DNA of 64,000 nucleotides, from the NCBI GenBank assembly GCA_900618795.1, contig UYJD01000014.1, forward strand, positions 756,930 through 820,929, read 5' to 3'. The DNA is from Cyanodermella asteris (Eukaryota; Ascomycota; Lecanoromycetes; Ostropales; Stictidaceae). Shown here in pieces: positions 43,896 through 56,034 of this stretch (its first letter is position 1; every line of letters starts with the position of its first letter). The translations under genes and the position numbers were made by a program. The notes under the pieces were generated by a model. It saw only the letters and a program-made list of their open reading frames with translations. It was not told the origin of the DNA and did not search any database.

Positions 43896-44821
43896 CTACG
43901 TCCACACGGCCTCGATAACGCCAAACTTGGAGCCTGGCGGTACTGATGTTCCGACCAACTTGAAACAAGGGTCGGCTCGCGCAAACAAGGCGCCCCATTC
44001 TCGGCCATGTCGCTCCTTGCCGTTCAAACCCGCTTTCATCGCAATATCGAAACCTCCGGAACTGCTCAGCGTTTGCTCTCAATCTTTTCCGAAGCACAGC
44101 ATATCGAGGCAAGCGTTCCTGGTATGCGGACAGGAAGCCCTTGGGCGGCATCAAGTCGTTGATGACTTTGCTTCCAGGCACAAGAACCGGCACCAGGCTT
44201 TTCAGAATCCGGATGCACTACCTGTCCGGCCAGTCATGGGAGATCCGTCGTGGGTACTAAATGCTTGCACCCTTCACATGTTGGGGCGTGAAGAAGTCGT
44301 GGCCTTGGAAAATTACCCGGTCCGCAACACCTACTAGGAGTTTCGAATTGGCCCCTTCAGTGGTCGTGGATAAGTTCTGGACGACGCACTTTATGGACGG
44401 GAATCGTCGCGCGACTTCAATGGCCGCATTTCCATGCGAACCGCCGACGTCGACCAACGTCGCATCCTTGATGGAGGCAAAGTCGTACGTGGCGATGGAG
44501 AACTCAGCGCTCATAGCTGGGTCAAGTTGGCCAAAGGTCTCGGCATCGGCGAACTGCTTGGCGCGTCGAGGGTCTTTCTGCATCACGGCAAACGATGTCT
44601 CATCCGTGTTGTGTGCAGTTGGCATTTGCAGCGAGTGCATGCCCTTACCACCTGGTTCGTTTCTTGGGACCCGGACAACTTACTCATAGCTTCAGGCAGC
44701 CGTAATGCTCGTTGGTCGACTTCAGAACGATCTTGGTTGCTACCCACTTTCAACAATGCTGGGAGTAGACAGTGGCGTTCTCCTGGATCTGGGCAACGAG
44801 CTGAGCAACACGACCTGCCAT
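43896..44821 (-). pseudogene. Decayed family-2 O-methyltransferase
   Basis: SAM-dependent O-methyltransferase of the fungal secondary-metabolism type, clearly recognisable but broken. Pieces in order: MAGRVAQLVAQIQENA at the start; a segment before the SAM site (PRRAKQFADAETFG); SAM motif TLVDVGGSHGNAAIEVA; FPSIKCVVQNL; FFTPQHVKGA; LVPGSKVINDLMPP; AYQERLPRY; and the end ADPCFKLVGTSVPPGSKFGVIEAVW. Total span is about 0.93 kb against roughly 1.2 kb for intact genes. The N-terminal dimerisation part appears largely lost. At least two in-frame stops and one frame change occur in the C-terminal half. No other pathway genes are nearby, so it looks like an orphan relic. Confidence 0.85.
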
Positions 44822-45576
44822 TGTGGGAACGTGGTCGAGAAGCTGTCTGTACGTGGGTGGAGGACGACGGTATCGTCTTGATAGGCTAATATAGATCCGC
44901 AAATCCGGCGAAGCCAGTTTACTTACTTTGGTATAATTAATCGTCCTTGTAAAAATTACCCTTGGCCTTTGAATACCTATATAAACCTACGCTCCTATTG
45001 CATACGCTATACTATGCACACGTAGAGTTTGTAACAGCAGGGACCGTCAGCAGTGGCGCCATTTAACGGTGACCAGGACTTGGAAACGAAATAGGTCCGC
45101 GGCTGTGTTTTCTTGCCCGCGTAAAATACACCTGAACCGGCATATTGTACATTTACTGCTGCAAAAGTTGGTATGTTTTTGCCTCAGGTAGAGCCCGTCT
45201 AGTTGCTTGTTGTTGCTTGTTAGTGGTGCTCGCTGTGAACGCCGACTAATTTGCTCGAGGAAACCCGCAAGCACCCATTGAGAGCACCCACTGGAACTCC
45301 CCGAGACGCCCGCTAATGCGTGCCAAGAGCTCCCGCTAATGCCGGCTGCATCTTGAGCATTACTGAATCGATGCGCTCCGTGGACGTGGCTAGGGAGCGA
45401 AATGCTGTTACTAAAACTGACTGCAATGGAAACAAAACCAGAAGCCAGCAAGGTACCTTTCATTCTTAATAACTTGTCGTTAGCTAAGCGTCTGCTCGAA
45501 TTGTCTTTTCGTCCCCGTCCGGACAATCTCGAGCCCGCCACGCACTACTAGTATGCCCTACTGCCGAGGACATAAT
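44822..45576. other. Intergenic with an AT-rich block
   Basis: No supported gene. 44890-45040 is AT-rich (TATAATTAATCG, TATATAAACC). 45280-45360 has near-repeats of CACCCA and GCTAATGC. It may be a decayed element. No terminal repeats were found by eye. Confidence 0.45.
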
Positions 45577-46438
45577 CTAGACATAGGAGACCTTGACGGT
45601 CGAGCCAGAAACGCTGGCACTGGTCAAGACCTTGCCATTCTGCTGAATGTCGATGATGGTGGCGCCAGACGCAGTCTCGCTGCCCTTGTTGGTCTTGGCA
45701 GTAGCGCCGGTGAACGTCACAGTTCCCCAGTTCGCCAGAGGTACCAGGCTTGAACCCTCTTCGTAGTCCTCAACGATCCATTCCGCATTTTGACCGCCTA
45801 GCTTGGCGCTCGAGCTGAGACTCTTGGTAACGGTCTTTCCGGTGGTTAGATTCTCGATGACGGCCGTGCCGGCGGTGGATGAGGTTGAGACGACGCTGAC
45901 AGCAACACTCTGGCCGGGGCTGAAGGTGATGCCAGAGAAGTCGTAAGCGTAGTCGGGATACCACTCGTACCTATATCGGGTTAGTGTTTCGTTCTCTTCG
46001 TGCATGATAGGAAACATACCAAGCATCGTAGCTCACGGCGCCTGACGAGCTGACTGTGAAGTCGATACCAGTCTGGAGAATGGAGTTACCGTAAGTGTCG
46101 CCGTCAATGCCAACCCAGGCTGAGGCTGATCCGCCGCCAGAGCCAGTAGCAGTGGGCTTTGGCACGGTGAAAGTGGCGGACACAGCAGTGAAAGTGGCGC
46201 CGGACGGGGGAGCCTCATAAACAGCACCAGCCCAGTTGGAAGAGTACTCGACCATGGTCTTGTTGGGCTCGAGAAGTGCGCCCTGGACCTCAGGACCCGG
46301 CACCCGAATCATCGGCTTGCCCTGGCGAAGAGCACCACGACGAGCAACTCGCTCGGCGAGACGAGTAGACTTTGACGGGGCCGCAATGGCAGTAGTGGCC
46401 AAGAACGCCGCAGCGAGGAGCGAAAGGCTGAACTTCAT
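45577..46438 (-). CDS. Secreted glutamic peptidase (eqolisin, family G1)
   Basis: Acid endopeptidase of the aspergilloglutamic/scytalidoglutamic type. Two exons, 46438-46020 and 45970-45577, with a 49-nt intron splitting a Trp codon, giving 270 aa. Residues 1-19 are a signal peptide (MKFSLSLLAAAFLATTAIA). A propeptide with basic processing signals (AERVARR) follows. The catalytic pair is Gln122 in NSILQTGIDF and Glu203 in NAEWIVEDYEE. The substrate-side VGIDGDTYG and YEWYPDYA segments are conserved. Length is normal and everything is intact. A TATA box lies about 106 nt upstream of the ATG. Confidence 0.95.
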
Positions 46439-46543
46439 GTTGAAGATTGGCGTGTGACGGGTGTTTCTGACTTTGGTTGCGGTGGCTCTGGATCAAGGTG
46501 TTGCTGGTGATGGTCGGATATGGAACTGAGAGGGTAAAGTATC

Positions 46544-46555
46544 TATATTTATATA
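46544..46555 (-). promoter_or_regulatory. TATA box of the eqolisin gene
   Basis: TATATAAATATA on the minus strand, about 106 nt upstream of the ATG at 46438, a typical place for a regulated secreted-enzyme gene. Confidence 0.6.
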
Positions 46556-49297
46556 GACGACGGGTATCGCTGTTTGCCTCGTGGGATTGCAAGCTTCTCT
46601 TGCCCCTTTCATCGCGTGCTTTATCAGCAGGATGACCTGCACCCCGAAGCCCATCTGCAGAGATTTTAGGCTCCGAAGCTAGACATGATATGGCCTTCTA
46701 ACCCACGACGGTGACAAGTTCCTGAAGAGCGCCTCCGATCAACCGAAGCGGGTGGGGTGCCAGCCAAATAAGGGTGGGAGAGCCAAAGGTAGCTCTAAAA
46801 TGTATCATTGGACAGGCAGGTGTCGCCAGGGAGGTATAGACGGGTACCTTGGTGTGGTGGAGTAGTGGGCCAGTGAAGGTATTGCCACCATTCCAGAAGC
46901 ACAATCCTAGCTAGCTTCCGTTCCAGAAGACACCAAGATATGATGTGCTTCCAGAGCAACTTCTCGCACCGGTGAGCATGTCGGCGTCACGGTAGGTGCA
47001 ACTCCGAGACTCCTTGCAATCACAATTTCCGGCCGCTTTTTATCGCAGTGCTGCCACATTTAGGCTCGTCTTGGGGACTGGTTCTGCAGCAGATTGGCCG
47101 TGAGATGACTTAACAAAAGAGACCGAACCAGTATTCAGTGGACGCAGCGAAGCTGGGGTAGGAAGCAACGGTGCATCCCACAGGCCACAGTGGCTGGAAC
47201 AAGCATCTGACAGCGCAGGGTACAGGATCATGGGTAGGATGAAATCCCTGTGACGGTAGACCTATCATCGGTATATCGAGGGCAAAGGAATTACAACCTC
47301 ACCTTGATCGCGCTATCACTCGCTTCGGAGTGGCTCTTTTTGAGCTAGCTCGGACCTGTAGTTGCTATCAGTGGATTGTCGGAGGTCGATGCAAGTATGG
47401 CAGCAGCCGTAGAAGCAGCTTCGGTGTGGCGCTTGTGGAGTGCGAGGAGCGAGCATGTGGATGTTGTATTCGGCGGAGGGAACCAGGAGCGGCAGACGAG
47501 GTTGGGCCGCCAAGATATTTGATGTCGATCATTCTCGACTCGGCTTGCTCCCGTGTGCTGACAGCCAGACGATCTTCACACATGTCGTGCGACTCCAACG
47601 TCCTGAAGCTTGTTTAACAGATCACAGCTGGCGACGACTCGCGGCCGATGGCGTGGTCATGCGGTGCATTGCGATGCACTAGACTCGTATGCTTCGAGGG
47701 CTAAAGGCGTCCGCTATCTCCAAGCCATGTTAACGCCCATGTCGCCCCGCTCCCGCCTGCGCAGCTCCCACAACTGACTGATAAGCTCGGCGGACAGCTT
47801 TAGCCTCGTCTATCGGAGACAAAATCCAAGCTTGATGGACATGCAGCGACCTGGAGTCGTGTGACCCAAAGAACTCTAGCTGACGTCTCGGCATGGCCAT
47901 CTGTTGCAAGTCCACGGTACTGAATGGTGTTCGCCGACACCAGCCTCGATGCCCGTGCCAAAACCCTGGCATATATGGCAAGACCGTCAGACTCGCCACC
48001 ACGATGGCAGTATAGACGATCATTAGGGACATTGTGTCGATCGTGATATCTTGTGTAGCGCAGAGCCGTGATTATGGTCACGCGCGCAGTCTTATCTGGC
48101 ACTATTTGTCGGGTACAAGAAGTTGAGCGCCATCGATCGACATGATCAGCATTGTCCTGTGCCGACTCAACCTTGACCATTAAGAACGATGAGGTGCAAG
48201 GGCCGGAGCGCGACGGGTTACTTCCAACCACTCGCGCCCTGGTTTGTGACTTGCTTCGGCGTCCGGCACCTCATGAGAGCGTACGATAGCGCGACTGGAA
48301 CGCTAGCTTCATACTGGAAGGTGCGCAATGTCTCAGAGCCAACTTCTAGCGACTCGCTTGCGCAACTTCCTCTTGCTGCTTTCAAGTGGATTCGGATGCT
48401 GCGGCCCAATCTGAGTAATCTCAGGACGACTGTGCAGCAGTTGTGCAAAGATGGTAAGCGCTTTCTAGTCGACAAGTGGCAGAAGCTAGGTAGGTAGTGT
48501 TCGGTTCCGGCCGCCCTTGAGACCCTGATACGGGGCTCGATGTACTGTGGACGGGCATCTGTTTCAAAGTCTCCACAGACTGGAGCACGACGTACTTGCG
48601 GAAAATCAATCAAATCTTCGGATGGGGTTGCTGAGATTGCGGACAAGGTCTCTGGTTTGGCTTACAGTGGCCTGTTGGGAAGTCCTGTTCAATCTGAAAC
48701 AAGTCGAGGCAGCCAAAGCGCAAAGTTGATGTATCGAGTGGCAGAACTGCGCGGCCACCTGACCCATTAACTGTTGGTAGCACAGATAATAGAGCGTTGA
48801 TACTGAATTCCAATGGGCATGGCAAGCACGTATAGACTGTGCCATGAAGCATGTCTTTGTCACGGCCAACTACCTCGTAATTCACGCCAACTTCGCAGCA
48901 ATGTAGGGCTCGCAGGTGGGGCTGCGCATGGACGCAATAATCGTCGTATTCCCACCTCACACCTGAAAACATAACCTCATAAGCGACGTCAGCAAACGGT
49001 GTCGCGTGATCGTCGCGACTTCAAATTAGGTAAGGGCAAGGTCCGAAGACTAGACCGGTTGGGAAGGAGTACTCGCGGAGTTCTAGTGCGGGAGGAAGCG
49101 AGGAAGGATACTACTGTATTAGGATGGAAGCTCGTGATCCAAGCGATAAGGAACCAAACACCCAACAGTCAAAGCCGAGCTTGCTTGCCGACAGATCTGA
49201 TGCCCACGAAGGCGCGCTTTGGTCTTATTACATGATCAAACAAGATTCTCCTCTGTTTGTTCACGAGATGAAGCGGTATTTTTAGATAGACTTTCTC

Positions 49298-49330
49298 GAT
49301 TGGCGGGCGATTGGCGGGCGATTGGCGGGC
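49298..49330. repeat. Three tandem copies of GATTGGCGGGC
   Basis: Three perfect head-to-tail 11-mers. The unit contains TTGGCG, which resembles an E2F/MBF-like or GC-rich factor site. That similarity is weak evidence. Confidence 0.85.
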
Positions 49331-51050
49331 GCCACGCCGCTTTCAACTGGGCCGGCCCACAGCTTCTCTCATACCATCATTTCTGGCCCATGTCCTGAAC
49401 CTGAGTATTTTCTCTCCTCTGTCACAGTGCGTCAAGTCCACCTTGTGTGGTATTGGCAGTAACAGATGCTCGCCACCATCTTGATGTGCAGATGATTGTT
49501 GAACGCACTGCCGGGGCGTGCGATGTTTCTCTCCTTTTCTTGTGCTTCAACTTGACGCAAAAGTGGGAACTGGCAAGTGGCCAGAAGCTTTGTTGATCGG
49601 CTTGAAAGACGTTTACACCAGGATCCGCTCAAGTATCCAGCAATGTGTCTTTGCGCAGTACTCGGAAATGGGTCTGTCCAATCACCCGTCTCATTCCCGG
49701 TTGAATGATTTCACCGAGTCCTGACGCAGGTACCGATCCCAGTGACGTGCGATGCAGAACAGGAGACGCGCGATCACAAACCTTGAAAAGTCGACGCGTC
49801 GAATTGTGTCTATCGAGCGGATAGTTGATGCGTCGTGTAGAACTGCATCGCGAGGTGTCTCATACAAGGACTCTAGCACAATCAAAGTACATGAGTTGTT
49901 TGCTAAAGAGCCACTGCGAGAGGGAAGACGACAAGACAGGCAAGTAGGACGAGGGCTTGTGCTCAAATTGAAAGCGGTACGTGCAGTGGGGCTCTTGGAG
50001 CAGGGAATGAATCCATGTGATGAGAAAGTGCCGATGGAAAATTCGCAGCTCTGCGCGTCTTTGCATCTGAAAGCGATGGATGCTCTGCATGTAGACATTG
50101 GCATCAGTGTCGCGTGTCATGGCTGAGTTGTCTGGTGTCTTGTCTTGTCTTGTGTTGTCTTACACAGCTCAGAGCTGGCCAACCCGGAGGCCAAGCCAGG
50201 TCTAGCGCAGGTACGCCGTCTATTTTGGGCGTGAGAGATCACGCTGGCCGCGCCGCTAGCTCGTGAATTGTTTGTGAATCGCCGGGCGTGAATAACCTTT
50301 GGCTTGAATGGATACGAGTTCGTAAGTACGTTGAGCTGGCCAAATGCCGCATTCGGACCGCCACTGGCTTGTCGCAGCACCGTGTTGGCAGTGGATCGAA
50401 GGTGCGTGCCTGTACAGTCGCCGGTGTGGAAACCCCAACGCGATTTCTGGACGACGATGCTCCGTTGTTGTGTGAATCGAATTGAGCCGACGCAGCGAAG
50501 GCGCCGCAAGCAGGAACAGCGCGCACGGAGGTCAAGCTGGGGAAGTCTATTGGCAAGCCCAACCCTGCGAGCGCGGCAGCTTTTGCATCCACGCATCATT
50601 CCACTCGCCCAGCCTTCGTCTGCCAACGCTACAAATCCATCAACCAGCGGGTTTGCCTCGACCTTGGCTAAAATTATCTCCTCTTCCTTCTGCTATTCAT
50701 CGCCATGTCACTCTCCAGAAGTATCATATACCCGCACGCACACGCTCGCTCCCGCCTCCTCCACTCCCCCTTCCCTCTTTTGCCCCCGTGAAGAGCTCGT
50801 CCCTGCCTCCCTGCATTCTGGCCTATACAATTTCAACCTGCAGCATTCACGCATCCTTGTCACACCTGCGCTGCACGCAACCATTGGCAAAAAGTGAGAA
50901 AGACTGCGTCGGGCCCACCAGTCCAGAAGCCCGCCAGCAGTCACACGGCAGACTGAATCTGCAAAATAAATCCTCCACCGACTTCTTTTGCAGATCTTCT
51001 TTCTTGGACAAATTCTTCCTTTCCCGCGACTGTATCCTCGATCACCAGCT

Positions 51051-51956
51051 ATGCGCCCTGCCACCATGCCGGCTGCAAGCAGCACATTTGCAGCAACCCT
51101 CGTCCTCTTCTTTGCAGCTTCAGCTGCTGCTCAAAGCTGTAATAGTCCGACCTTTACTCTCTGCCAGCCCTCTGGCGCCTCTGCAACCACCCTTCCCAGC
51201 ACGGGTAACGATCTCGCCCCTCTCTATAACGACCTCCTCAACTCTGTCAAGGGCATATCCTTCAACAAGCGCTTAGAAGAGCTCTATGGCCGCAATGCTC
51301 TCGTCTCCCGCGATGGCCCATCACTATGCTGTAACGAGGGCACAACTTGTGTGAATCTCCAAGGCTTCAACGTGCCCATGTGCTACGACAAGTTCACAAC
51401 AAACTACAAGCTGGCCAACGGAGCAAGTGGCACAATCGACAGCGGCGACTACGGCGGTGCCGACGGCGGCTCGGCGAACCTCCGCAACGGCACGTTCACG
51501 GCTGGCGATAAGAGCACGGGCAACATGTATTCTGGGTCAGGTGCATCGCAGTCTCCTACAGATACGGGCGCAATCCCCACTCCATTTACCGGCACCGGAG
51601 TGGGCAGCGCGATTCCTGCGACGGAGGTCGGTTTGATTCAGACGGTGCTTGTGACTGTGCCCGGCACGACAATCCAAGGCACCACCGAGACCGGCGTTAC
51701 ACAAGCTGGCACCACGCAAGACGCTCTGACTTCACCAAGCACCGTTCCAGGTACGACTCAGCCAGGAACCACTCGAGCAGGCCACACTCAGGCTGCGACG
51801 ACGGTCCCGCCCTATACCACGCTGATTACTACAAACGTCGTCGGTGTTCTGCCATCTGCAACCAGTAAGGCTGCAGCGAATGGAGGTCCGACGCCAGGTG
51901 ACTCGGCACCCCAGGCCGCGTTGGCTGGGATTCTTGCGGCGCTCGTGCTGCTGTAA
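51051..51956 (+). CDS. Secreted Ser/Thr-rich protein with probable GPI anchor
   Basis: Single exon, 301 aa, start at 51051 after a C/T-rich leader (a second ATG at 51066 is also possible). An N-terminal signal (about 1-28, ending AASAAAQS) leads to a Cys-containing domain: CNSPTFTLC near the start and PSLCCNEGTTCVNLQGFNVP followed by MCYDKFTTNYKL. A Gly-rich segment follows. Thr-rich repeats then carry PGTT/AGTT motifs (VPGTTIQGTTETGVTQAGTT). The protein ends in a hydrophobic tail (PQAALAGILAALVLL) preceded by small residues, the usual GPI-attachment pattern. This fits a wall- or membrane-linked surface protein. Biochemical role unknown. Confidence 0.85.
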   Translation: MRPATMPAASSTFAATLVLFFAASAAAQSCNSPTFTLCQPSGASATTLPSTGNDLAPLYNDLLNSVKGISFNKRLEELYGRNALVSRDGPSLCCNEGTTCVNLQGFNVPMCYDKFTTNYKLANGASGTIDSGDYGGADGGSANLRNGTFTAGDKSTGNMYSGSGASQSPTDTGAIPTPFTGTGVGSAIPATEVGLIQTVLVTVPGTTIQGTTETGVTQAGTTQDALTSPSTVPGTTQPGTTRAGHTQAATTVPPYTTLITTNVVGVLPSATSKAAANGGPTPGDSAPQAALAGILAALVLL

Positions 51957-52916
51957 GGTGTTTGTCCTTGTACCAATACTGCCTTAGGAATGACGAAATC
52001 ATGCATATCAGATGCGGCAGCTAATAATGGAATCGAGGTGTGAGTGGAGAAACGCAATTGAGCATCTAAACAAGAGCACTTGGTTCCTGGCGTTCCGGGC
52101 ATTGGTGGGTTCAAATCGCAGAGGTTGATACCCAAGCAGGCGTTATGTTGGAATTCTCTCCGTTCACGGAGATTTCGGTATTCTCAATTTTCGCCAACAA
52201 AGGCTGTTCGGGTTAATGTTTCGTTAGCAGCCGGCGGATCATAACACATTCATTGGTAGCATTCGACGGACACTTTCCCCTAGTTTCAGGAGCTCCGGAC
52301 ATCAGTTGTGGCGTTCCACAATCTTTTTCAGGACAGTCGCGCAGCACACTCCCAGCCTTTCGCGCTCAACGGCACGGGAGCGCGGTTACACGGCGTCTGA
52401 GCCATCGGCCGGCTTTTGACGCAGCTGGCAATACATGTCGCACAGACAGCTTTAAGAAGTCATCCAGTCTTGCATCGAGCGGGATGCATCTGGCCAGATG
52501 AGGCATCATGCGTGAGATCTGTACCCGAACCACCCTTGTTGTGTCATTGATGTCGAAAAAGGTCACGTGTACTTCAGAATGGGACCACCCCCCAATGATA
52601 CGCTTCTTGAGGATTGCCTTGTCATATGAATCGATCTTGTCATTATGTACCTCATTCCGCACGACATCGATTTGACGATAGCAGATGTCTGCGCACCCTG
52701 ATGGCGTGATGCAAATGTCCGAAACCCTAGCGTTCCATCTGGTCTAGTCTATCCATGCGCCCATGTTTCGCCAACGCTATGCCTGTATGCCTGTATGCTT
52801 CTATGCCTGTTTGCGTAAATCCATGCAGCTTGCGTATAAACTCTGAAATGCATTGGAGCCCTCCTCGGTCCTCGAGGATCAAGTCGTCATGCTTGCAAAA
52901 TATATGCACTGGATCA
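51957..52916. other. Convergent intergenic region
   Basis: No supported gene. A short CCTGTATG repeat lies near 52782-52810 (GCCTGTATGCCTGTATGC). A tRNA-like GGGTTCAAATC at 52110 was checked and does not fold. Confidence 0.5.
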
Positions 52917-54368
52917 TCAACCTTTGAGCCATTGGTCGGCCGCAAATTTGACGGCGAATGAGCCGACGAAAGGCATCAGTGTTCTCAGTACGGCCCATGT
53001 GAATCCGTAGTTTGGGTCCGGTGTGACATTCGAGGCTGCAGACTTGCTAGTTGTTGCACTTGCAGCGTTGCTCATCGCATTACCAGAGCCTTGCGAGCTA
53101 CGCGCTGGGGACGGAACCCCGGTGGTCACCACTCCGGAAGGTACCGCCGTCGGCGTGTATGCTTGCCCAACTGTGGGCAGTGGTGGGTTGCCACTGACCT
53201 CCCACACTCCTGCGGAGTAGTCGGGACAGCTGGGCGTCGACATCTTGGCAGCCTCGGCCGAATATGCGGAAAGCGGAGTGCTGGATGGCGAAAGACCGGA
53301 CCAGGCTGTCATCAGGTTGGCAAAGTCCGGAGTAACAGGAACCGGAGTTCCTGAGACACCACCATTGGCATAGCTGACCAGACCATAGTCGTTAGCTTCT
53401 TCTATCCACTCGTATATGATGGCGCCTGACCATGTTTCCGTCATATTCGGTCCAAATATAGCAGCCTGGTCCTGAAAGGTACGAGGGCGGACTGTGTTGC
53501 AGCCGGTCTCTGAAAAGAATATGGGGACTGAATAACCCTTGCTAAGGGCTTCGAGGTTCGCATAGCCGGACGTCTGATAGTCGTTGTTGCCGCACCATTC
53601 GTATGCATTCAAGCCGAAAAATTCGATTGTCTCGGAGCTGTTTCCACCACATACGAGGTAATCCTGCAGCATTGGGCGAAGCGAAGCGATGTCTGCCGCA
53701 GAGTATCCGACCGGAATCTTCCTGTACTTTTGTCTGTCGCGATAGGCTTTGATGTTGGCTGCTGCGGTTTTGACGTAGGGTGCGGCGGGACTATCGCCGG
53801 GCACCGTGAGAACCTCGTTACCGACAAAGACACCAGCAAGGTTGTCATATTGCTGTTGCGATGGTTAGCCAGGACAATTACAGTAGTCATCGGTTCAAAC
53901 TTACCTGAAAGTTGTCCAAAACCTTGGCGAAATGTTGGAATTGAGTGTCGTTGAAGGCTGGGCTACCCTGACATCGAAGTTAGCACTGCCCAAACGCTTA
54001 GCCTTGGTTTAGTAACTCACACCGAGGATCATGGTATCGAAGGTATCGAGATCGAGGAACAGGTAGATGCCGTTGTTTGCAAAAGCGGTCATGCATCCAT
54101 CGTGATTCTTATCAGGGTCAACGTGATAAACGCGGATGGCATTGGCTCCCAGTTTCGACATGAGCTGGGCATCCATCGCGCACTGATTCGTGTCGGCCAG
54201 GGGATCTTCGGGAGTGAGCTGGTAAGCGATTCCCTTGACAAAGAATTGATGGCCATCAGAGTCGAAGAATTTGGAGCCAACCTGGGAGATGGTAGGGATG
54301 GCAACGGCTGGGCCGAGCAAGTTGCTGGTCAAGCCTATGAAGGCGCAAAGGTAGGAGTAGACACGCAT
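52917..54368 (-). CDS. GH72 beta-1,3-glucanosyltransferase (Gas/Gel type)
   Basis: Wall enzyme that cuts and rejoins beta-1,3-glucan chains, normally GPI-anchored at the surface. Three exons: 54368-54021, 53967-53905 and 53852-52917 (introns 53 and 52 nt), giving 448 aa. A signal peptide covers about 1-23. The GH72 start (GHQFFVKGIAYQLT; NAIRVYHVDPDKNHDGCM) is followed by the acid/base Glu150 in VFVGNEVL and nucleophile Glu252 in IFFSETGC. After the catalytic domain comes a short Ser/Ala-rich stretch, with no CBM43 module, and a hydrophobic end (LMPFVGSFAVKFA). The exon 1/2 junction is set by donor GTGAGT at 54020. It adds one Gly and keeps frame. Confidence 0.94.
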
Positions 54369-56034
54369 AGCGTCTGGAAATAGAGCGAACTGCACAAGCA
54401 CGAGACTGCTAGCTGATTGAGGAGCAACACAAGTTCGCCAAGCAAATGCAGCAAAAGAGTGTGGCTGTTGCCACAGACGTTTGAAGTTGAGGCAGCTGCG
54501 ATTGTCGGTTGCTAAGTACGAGAAGAGCAGAGCACGGTAGGCGCTTTGCAACTTTGGATTCAAGCTGTGAGTCGTGCTTCTGGGCCCTGGCACGCCTTTG
54601 AGGATGAATCCGTGATGTCCTCAATCTGCTTCAGCTGCTTCACCGGTCTCTCTCAGTCACCTCGTCGGTGTTGTTTTCGTTTGCGCCCGAGTTGTGAGGT
54701 GTCAGTGGTTCTGCGTAAGCGTAACAAGCGATAATGTTCAAGTTTAAGCCAAGTCTCTGTCTCAATCTGATCTTTCTTTTGATTACGAGCAAGCGAGCAA
54801 GCGACTGAAAAAGCGAGCGACAAGGTGAATTAGCTCTCAGCACAAAACAAACATCACCTGAATGGCTTTGTCCACAGAAGATATTTCTCCCAAGTCCTCA
54901 CGACCACGTGCAGTCTCAACTTCTCAAGCCAGGGAAAATAAAGTGGATGATACGAACTTTGGACCCAAAGGTCTTTATTCAGCAAACAGCCACAACCGTA
55001 AAGTGATGGGAAAGCGGTGCTACATGTTTCGCATCACCAAGGTTGCACGACCTTTGTCGATCCGCCAATTACGGGAATGCACATCTGCTATGTGGGAATC
55101 AACACCTCGTATCCCTGCGAGACGAGAGACGCCTTCTGCAGTGGAGCCCGCAGCAGTGCTTGATTGGCTTGTGAGCAGCTCGCTCCAGATGGCAAAACCT
55201 GAAATGGCTCCACAGGTTGTCGGAAAAGAGCGTGAGACCGGGACGTGAGCAGATAGCTGACCACGCTAGCTGGGAATTCCTCCCCGCCAATCTCATCACT
55301 TCCATCCAAACCAGGACACCTAAAACCTTCACCTTCGCCCTTCTGAAGCTTGCAACACGAAGGACTGATCATGAACGCTCGCGACGACCACACGATGCTA
55401 GTTACGGATGACTGTCGGAAAGATTTAGCTGGCTGCTACGGAACTGCCAAGATGGGGGTAGAGGCTCTGCAGGCCAGTGCCAATCGACAGTGACAAAACA
55501 CAGGGGCCCAGCTGCTTAGTGGGCCTGATCCCAGCCTTCCAATGCTTGGCCTCAGGGTGCCACCAATCATGAGGCCGTATGGGCTCCCTGGCTCTGACTT
55601 CTGTCACAGCACCCGCGAGACCCGCAAGGACACGTCAATTCAGCCTGCAGTGCTGCAGTGCTACTGGCAAGCATATACCGACATCCACAGAAAGATCTGT
55701 TAGCCCTATGGCTCGAGGGTTCTGGATGACTGATGTTACAGGAATCTTGCATCGCTACCTGCAAACAATAATTTGACATAAAGTGCGACACGCGACGTTC
55801 CTAGGGGCCTCCCACCAATCGCCGCGTCGAATTCTGGCTCGCGGCTGTTCTCGACGTTATACAAGGTCACCGAAATGCGGAAGCGTCATCCTCATCAAGT
55901 TTAAGAAGCGCGGGTGGACATTATTGGGTATCGACTATCAAGGTGGCGAAGTCATACGACCCTTGCGCGGCCGTTAGAGGCCAGCACCGTGTCTCTGCCA
56001 AGCGTCGCGAAGAGTTTTCGCCTCACGCCAGCCA
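54369..56034. other. Intergenic between the GH72 and HeLo genes
   Basis: No supported gene. Both neighbours are on the minus strand. A plus frame at 54862-55248 has no recognisable content. AGCGAGCAAGCGA-type short repeats lie near 54789-54820. Confidence 0.5.

Larger units (their letters stand above)
46439..51050. other. 4.6 kb stretch without a supported gene
   Basis: Longest gene-free interval in the window. Open frames up to about 197 codons exist on both strands, but none shows a domain, signal peptide with plausible mature part, or consistent splice pattern. An 11-mer tandem repeat sits at 49298-49330. The final ~450 nt (50590-51050) is C/T-rich leader of the gene at 51051. It may hold lineage-specific genes or eroded elements that I cannot see. 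Confidence 0.5.

Noticed and set aside
44822-45576. Mobile-element relic
   Set aside because: AT-rich block but no terminal repeats, target-site duplication or coding remains found by eye.
48218-48646. Minus frame of 142 codons in the gene-poor stretch
   Set aside because: No domain or signal peptide. Similar-length frames occur by chance in this GC range.
49298-49330. CRISPR-like repeat array
   Set aside because: Only three directly abutting 11-mers without spacers, in a eukaryotic genome.
50304-50897. Plus frame of 197 codons before the GPI-type gene
   Set aside because: Composition follows the pyrimidine-rich leader and no domain is seen. Likely 5' UTR.
52070-52140. Possible tRNA because of GGGTTCAAATC (B-box-like)
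   Set aside because: Flanking bases do not form a T-stem, and no D-arm or acceptor stem could be found on either strand.
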